A DNA stretch of 64,000 bases from NCBI RefSeq assembly GCF_000715075.1, contig NC_134101.1:151441084-151505083 (forward strand), written 5' to 3'. Shown in pieces: positions 58,351-64,000 of this stretch (positions are counted from its first letter, which is position 1; every line of letters begins with the position of its first letter). This DNA is from Nicotiana tabacum (Eukaryota > Streptophyta > Magnoliopsida > Solanales > Solanaceae). The notes below the pieces were generated by a model. The model saw nothing but the letters and a program-made list of their open reading frames with translations, had not been told where the DNA came from and made no database searches. The position numbers and the translations under genes are program-made.

Positions 58351-58712
58351 CGGTTGGGATTATTTAGAGGAAGTGAGCTAGGGACCAGTTACAAATAGGT
58401 ATGAATTACTAGGTAGACGGATCATTTAGTAACAGGTTGACGTTTGAGTTCTAAAGAGATGAGAGAGAGAGTGAAATATTTAATGACGTGACACTTTTAT
58501 GGACGTTAAAAATGTGCTTGAGAGTACAAAGGAACTACTAACCTGAGTCAAGGGAACCAGGTTCCCTGACTTAGTTTTGTAAAGGTGAGCCTCATTCTTT
58601 TACCAAGATGCAATGTCATTAGCTACTTGTTTGCTCTGTAGTTTCTATGCATGTCTACCTATAAAGATATAGAGATGAGTTAGAACTTGCTAAAAAATAC
58701 TTTTTAGTTGTC
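58351..58712 (-). other. SIRE spacer between pol and env-like ORF
   Basis: No coding recognised. AGGGAACC-A-GGTTCCCT at 58551-58567 is a 17-bp palindrome, one of several GGAACCAGGTTCC words in this element. Confidence 0.6.
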
Positions 58713-60260
58713 TTACATGTTTATTCTTTCATAGCCAACATTGAAGGACCTGGTGCTTAGTTTAATTTTATCAACCGATGCCAAACAATTCTTTTCAAAG
58801 TGCTCTCTACTCAGTGCTTTGGTGAAGATATCTGCTAGTTGGTCTTCTATTTTGTAGAACTTCATACAAATAAGACTATTTTCAACATTGTCTCTGAGAA
58901 AATGATCTGGCACATCTATGTGCTTTGTTCTCTTATGTTGAATTAGATTCTTTGCCATTAAGAACACTAGTATTATCACACAGTAATGGCACATAATCAG
59001 AAAATAGACCAAAGTCCTCCAATTGCTGCTTGATCCACAACAGTTGAGTACAACAAGAGGCAACTGCCACATACTCAGCTTTTGCAGTTGAAAGAGCCAA
59101 AAAATTTTATTTCTTTGTACCCCATGAAATCAAACATAATCCCAGAAAATGTGCCATGCCAAATGTTATCTTTCTATCCACTAGATAACCAGCATAATTA
59201 GTATCAGCATACCTAAGTAAGTCGAAATTGTCCCTTGAAGGATAGAAGAGAACCAGGTCCTACGTTCCTTTGAGATACCTTAGATTCCTCTTGGCAGCTT
59301 TAAGATGATATTCCTTTGGACTGGATTGAAATCTAGTACATAATCCCATACTGAATACAATATCAGGTTTACTAACTGTGAGGTACAAGAGTGAACCAAT
59401 GATTCCTCTATACATGATATCATTCACAGGAGAACCAGGTTCATCCAAGTCAAGACAGGTGGCAGTGACAATAGGAGTATCAATGGTTTTTGAACTTCTC
59501 ATCTCAAATCTCTTTAGGAGGTCTTTAATGTACTTCTACTAGCTTATCATCGTTCCCTTATGGGTTTGCTTAACTTGCAACCCTCAGAAAAAATTCAATT
59601 CCCCTATCATGCTCATTTCAAACTTGCTTCCCACAAGCTTTGCAAACTACTCACACAAGGAGTCATTTGTTGCACCAAAGATGATGCCGTCAATATAAAC
59701 TTGTATAATGAGTAGGTTCCTTCCCTGTTTCTTCAGAAATAGGGTGTTGTCAATTTTTCCTCTTGTAAAGCTATTTTCAAGAAGAAACTTAGACAACCTT
59801 TCTTACCATGCACGAGGGGCCTGCTTCAGTCCATATAATTCTTTGTCAAGTTTGAATACATGTTCAAGATGCTTATCACACTCAAACCCATGTGGTTGTT
59901 TGATGAAGACTTCTTCTTTTAAATATCCATTCAGAAATGCACTTTGACATCCATTTGGAACAATTTGAATTCCATATGAGATGCAAAGGCAATAAGGATT
60001 CTGATGGCTTCCATTCGAGCAATTGGAGGAATATTTTCATCATAGTCAATCCCTTCTTCTTGATTGTAGCCTTGAACTACTAACCTGGCCTTGTTCCTTG
60101 TTGTATTCCCAAATTCATCAAGCTTGTTTCTGAACACCCACCTGGTTCCTATGACCGTTCTATTTGAGGGTCAAGGAACCATATGCCATACATGATTTCT
60201 CTCAAATTGATGAAGTTCATCTTGCATAGCAGTAATCTAGTCAGCATCTTTTAATGCCTC
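58713..60260 (-). pseudogene. SIRE reverse transcriptase and RNase H, broken
   Basis: RT: KARLVVQGYNQEEGIDYDEN (60110-60050), FKLFQMDVKVHF, then after a frameshift GYLKEEVFIKQPHGFECDKH and ELYGLKQAPRAW followed by a stop. The catalytic box, normally YVDD, reads Y-I-D-G (plus positions 59686-59697), so one active-site Asp is lost. 59502-59260 holds the linker (SLLYLTVSKPDIVFSMGLCT). The RNase H end at 59072-58713 reads HFLRDNVENSLICMKFYKIE, then FTKALSREHFE. Confidence 0.87.
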
Positions 60261-61714
60261 CTTGGTACTTTTAGGATTAATTTGAGAAAGGAAAGCTGAG
60301 AAGGCAAACGAGCTTCTTGTCTTTGATCTGGTTTGAATTCCTGAATCAAGAGGAGTGATCACATTTTGGAGAGGATGTGAACTTTTGTGCTTCTAGTATG
60401 ACACCTGAATCTCATTGTGTGAAGATCCATGTTCCTCAGAATAGGATCCATTGTTGGCATCTATGGATGGATGAGTACCACTTCTCTTCTAGGCATCAGG
60501 AGTTCCTTGCACAACATTAGCAACTCTATCTTCTATTTCAGTTGTTGTGATGGAGGATTTAGGTTGTTCTATATCAGCTGAAGGTTTTGTTGTATTTTCT
60601 TTGTTGAATTCCTTGACTTGGATCATCAATTCTGCCTTTCCATTTGCCATATTAATGACTTCTCCAAGAACCTTCGACTGCTCTCCATCTTAATCAATCT
60701 TATCATGTGAATTTTTCCCACATAGGTGGTGTGATTCATCAAATATTACATGTATACTTTCTTAAATACATTGAGTCCTTTTGTTGTAGATCTTGTATGT
60801 TTTGCTTTAAGAGGAATATCCAAGAAAGATTCCTTCATCACTTTTGGCGACAAATTTTCACAAAGCTTCCTTACCATTATTGAGAACGAAACATTTGCAT
60901 TCAAACGTTCTTAGGTGAGTTAGCTTGGTCTTCCTCCCGTTCAGCAATTCATATGGAGTTTTGTTCATGAGGGACCTGATCATGCACCTATTCACCAAGT
61001 AGAAAACAGTGTTGACTGCCTCTGCCCAAAAGTCTTTTGCTACGCCACTGTCAACTAGCATAGTTATTGATATGTCTTCAAGATTCTTATTTTTCCTCTT
61101 AACAATACCATTTTGTTGGGGTGTTCTGGGAGTTGAAAATTTGTGACTTATGCCATTTTCAGCACAAAATTCGTCGAATTTTGCATTGTCAATCTTTGTG
61201 CTATGATCAGACCTTATACTAACAACATTATGGCACATCTTCACTTGAATATGCTCCACAAATGCAATAAAGACTGGAAGGTTTCATCCTTGGTTCTGAG
61301 AAACAAGGTCTATGTGAATCTGGAGTAGTCGTCAACTATGACAAAAATGTACTTCTTTCCTCCTCTACCTGGCACCCTCAGAGGTCCACATAGATCCATA
61401 TAGAGGAGATCAAATGGCCTTGAGGTGTTTACTTCATTCTTGGGCTTGAAAGAGGACCTGACTTACTTTCCTCTTACACAAGCATCACACATCTTGTGAT
61501 CTTTGAACCTTGTCTTGGGCAGCCCATGGACCAGGTCCTTTTTGACCAACTTGTTCAGCAATGAAAAACTTGCATGTCCCAATCTTCTGTGCCACAGCTC
61601 AGCATCATCATCAACAACACTCAGACATGTAAGATCCCCATTGTGCAAGGACCCAAAATCAGCAACATAGATGTTTTTGAATCTTTTTGCTAACAAAACC
61701 ACTTCACTAGTCAT
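60261..61714 (-). pseudogene. SIRE pre-integrase and integrase, broken
   Basis: 61714-61463: pre-integrase ELWHRRLGHASFSLLNKLVK and MCDACVRGK. The core at 61259-60858 includes IRSDHSTKIDNAKFDEFCAE (second Asp) and TPRTPQQNGIVKRKNKNLED, where the catalytic Glu of the usual VERKN is Lys. Then WAEAVNTVFYLVNRCMIRS follows. 60261-60857 is linker with stops and GAACC-type words. Loss of the Glu alone would abolish strand transfer. Confidence 0.87.
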
Positions 61715-62130
61715 GGGATTTGTGACTGTGTAGGTTTTGATAAAAAATCCACTTTGTTTTTTGTATCACACATTTGAGAAACACTCAGTAGGCTATATTT
61801 CAAGCCATTCACATAGTACACATTCTCAATTAAATGAGTGAGCATCTTCCCAATTCTTCCTACTCACAGAATGTATATCTTTTTGACATTACCAAAGGAC
61901 ACACTCCCTCTTTACAGGGCTTTGAGTGAAAGGAAATTATCAATGCTCCCAGTCATATATGCTTAAAGCAGCCACTATTCATATACCATTTTGGCTACTT
62001 CCTTTCATTCCTCCTTGCAAGAGAAAATCAAGGATTAGACTTAGGAACCAAACAAGTTTGGGTCCCTAATAGTGAGAAAAAAAGGCGAATTAAACTTCTT
62101 TTTATACAAGCAGGCAATACATTTTTTGTA
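61715..62130 (-). pseudogene. SIRE protease remnant
   Basis: The minus strand reads WYMNSGCFKH, where the active-site motif is normally D-S-G; the Asp codon is now AAT (61977-61979). A two-base insertion follows directly and shifts the frame before MTG. The remaining sequence has many stops. Confidence 0.7.
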
Positions 62131-62908
62131 ATGGAGGAACCAGGTTCCTTAGCAGTACCTTCTCAACAAAAACCTTGTTTTTCTGTTAGGACTGAATTCT
62201 AGCCTTACAGTTTTCTTTAAAGTGTCCAGTATTACCACAGTGAGTGCAAAGCCAGTTATCAGTAACAGTAACATACTTGCTATGTGGATTGTAGGGAGTC
62301 CTTTCCTTTTGGAACCCGACTCCCTGCCTGTTCCTACCATTGCTTGTATACATGGCAGTGATTGTATTAGAAGACCAGGTTTAATTTAGAGATTTTTCTT
62401 GGTCATGTTTAACTCTGTCAAGATCTTCTTGAAGTTATCTATTTCTTTCAAGTTTAGCACACATACTAGATTTCACCAATTTGAGTTCATTTTCAAGCTT
62501 GATGTGTGCCTCACTTGCAATTTCTTTTCCACTTTGGATGTTCCCAGAATTGTTTCCCTTTTTTAGTTCCTCAGTTGTTTCTTTTAGATCCACAACTACT
62601 ACTAACAAGTCATTTATCTCATGCTCTATGTTTTTAATTTTTTCAGTTAGACCATCTTTTTCTTTTTTTATAACCTCGATGGTTTCTTTTAGGTCAACCA
62701 CTACGACCACCAGACGATCTCTCTCATGTTCTACCTCTCCTAGTTCCATAGTTAACACATTTTTATCATTTATAAGATTATGATAAGCATCAATTAAAAT
62801 ATTGGCCAAAGATATAAGCTTCTTTTGAGAGTAAGACTTCAAATTTCTTTGAACGTCTTGAAAGTTTACCTCATCATCATCATCTTCATCATCGTCACAT
62901 TTTGCCAT
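62131..62908 (-). pseudogene. SIRE gag C-terminal half: coiled coil and CCHC knuckle
   Basis: 62908-62435 starts MAKCDDDEDDDDEVNFQDVQ and continues NLKSYSQKKLISLANILIDA. A long charged helical region contains two copies of HERDRLVVVVVDLKET / HEINDLLVVVVDLKET about 33 residues apart. After a stop, an intact knuckle CTHCGNTGHFKENC lies at 62207-62248 in another frame. The helical repeats probably act in Gag assembly (inference). Confidence 0.75.
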
Positions 62909-63980
62909 CAGGGCAAAGATGGAGTCATATTCAGATGCTTATCAGATGCTTCACTTTCAACTGTCATCATGGAGGTGTCACCTTATTCATCATCTTCTCC
63001 AGATTCGCTGGAAGAATCTTCCCATGTAGCAAAAGCCTGTTTTACAACATTGTCAGCGACAACTTTTCTCTTGAATCTTTTGTCAGGAACTGAGTTCCTT
63101 TTAACTGTTTTATCTGTGTTGTGCTTGTACTGGTCTTGCTTGACGAGAGGATAGCCCTTGATGAAGTGTCCTGGCTTCCCATATTTATGACACAAGTCAT
63201 AACCTCTTGGTTTGTTGGAGCTGCCCCTTTTCAGAATGCCGCCATTCTTGCGAATCATTTTCTGAAATCGCTTCGTCAGGTAGGCCATGTCAGTATCCTC
63301 ACCACTTGAGTCATTGTTGTCTGCCTTGAGGACTAGGTTCTTCTCCTTTTTGGGCTCTCTTCTTTCATGGTCCTTCTTTTTCTTTTTCTTCTTCTTCTTC
63401 TTCTTCTTCTTCTTCTTCTTCTTTATTTCATAAGTCTTCAGATTACCAATGAGTTCATCAATGGTCAGCTTTTGAAGATCTTTTGCCTTTGTGATGGCAT
63501 TAACTTTTCTTTCCCAAGATCTAGGTAATACACTACGTATCTTCCTAGTGAATTTGTTTCTTGGAATAATTTCTCCTAGATAGTGGAGCTCATTGATGAT
63601 GGAGGTGAATTGAGTATGTATGTCCAGAATGGACTCATCATCCTTCATCCTGAATAGTTCATACTCAGTAGTGAGCATGTCGATCTTTGATTGCTTAACT
63701 TGAGTTGTCCCTTCATGTGTTGTTTGGAGAGCCTCCCAGATCTTCTTAGCGGATTGACAGGTGGAGATTCTGTTATAATCGTTTGGACCAATACCATAGA
63801 CGAGGATTTTTTTGCTTGGAAGTTTTTCTCTATAGCTTTGCAGTCAGCATCATTATACTCCTTTCTTGTTTTTGGAATTGTCATTGATGGCTCCCCAATG
63901 ATCTTCATGGGAACGAAAGGGCTATCACAGATGACATCCCAAAGCTCAGAATCTTCAGATATGATAAAATCGTGCATCCT
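62909..63980 (-). pseudogene. SIRE gag N-terminal half with polylysine expansion
   Basis: 63977-63645 (HDFIISEDSELWDVICDS) and 63678-62983 (TTEYELFRMKDDESILDIHT, LPRSWERKVNAITKAKDLQK) are the UBN2-type gag of copia elements. 17 lysines follow, from an expanded (AAG)n on the minus strand. The first knuckle is damaged (CHKYGKPGHFIKGY, two Cys lost). The segment ends SSSESGEDDE. The start of gag is near or beyond the window edge. Confidence 0.83.
63372..63423. repeat. (TTC)n microsatellite inside gag
   Basis: About 11 perfect TTC units plus CTTTTT-interrupted ones. On the minus strand they are AAG/AAA codons giving the 17-lysine run. Confidence 0.95.
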
Positions 63981-64000
63981 TATCTTCCATCATCCGTAAT

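Larger units (their letters stand above)
52637..64000 (-). mobile_element. SIRE-type Ty1/copia element with env-like ORF, truncated by window
   Basis: From the right edge, reading leftwards: gag with coiled-coil insert and knuckles, protease, pre-integrase, integrase, RT, RNase H, a spacer, an env-like ORF and the 3' LTR. This long copia layout with an extra ORF after pol is that of the SIRE lineage. The 5' LTR lies beyond 64000. A solo LTR (55275-57312) interrupts the env-like ORF. Stops are frequent and the enzymes carry changed catalytic residues, so it is inactive. Confidence 0.85.

Overview
The window looks like plant nuclear DNA of a large, repeat-rich genome, most likely Solanaceae and probably Nicotiana. 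That assignment rests on recognising the style of the LTR families (LTRs opening TGTAACGACCC/TGTAATGACCC, chromoviral and SIRE-like polyproteins), a vicilin gene with GT-AG introns, and Stowaway, Mutator-like and CACTA debris. It is inference; no database was searched. About nine tenths of the window is retrotransposon. The only intact, recognisable host gene is a six-exon vicilin (7S seed storage globulin) on the minus strand at 43964-46346.

Left part (1-29878), mostly Ty3/gypsy. An almost complete chromovirus (gag, protease, RT, RNase H, integrase, chromodomain, minus strand) fills 326-10194 between 5-bp target duplications AAGAC; short possible exons lie on either side. A remnant LTR (10700-12637) abuts the 3' half of an Athila-like element (12638-16163, minus). 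Then comes a large non-coding LTR element (element A, 16172-26132, minus) whose 3' LTR carries a nested solo LTR with duplications AGAGG and whose 5-kb interior has a 1026-bp tandem duplication next to the polypurine tract. The 3' end of a related plus-strand element (element B, 26133-29878) follows.

Middle (29879-43640): AT-rich sequence with a truncated Ty1/copia element (31858 to about 36050, plus), a 1013-bp non-autonomous Mutator-like element, a Stowaway MITE, a 250-bp direct duplication, a CACTA terminus, a truncated SIRE-type copia (plus), gypsy LTR scraps and small tandem duplications.

Gene island (43690-46679): the vicilin gene with a TATA box, RY element and ACGT boxes in 328 bp of upstream sequence. 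This promoter is cut by a copia element (46680-52221, duplications AGAAG) lying in the same orientation as the gene, so its 3' LTR reads towards vicilin. The interrupted upstream sequence resumes at 52222.

Right part (52637-64000): a SIRE-type copia (minus) running off the right edge, with 3' LTR, env-like ORF (split by a solo LTR at 55275-57312), RNase H, RT, integrase, protease and gag. Its RT, protease and integrase each lack a key catalytic residue.

The most unusual signal is in the copia element at 46680-52221. More than twenty short inverted repeats have unrelated stems of 3-10 bp, but almost all share a 5-nt centre TTCWR (mostly TTCTG, TTCAG or TTCAA). I know of no description of this.
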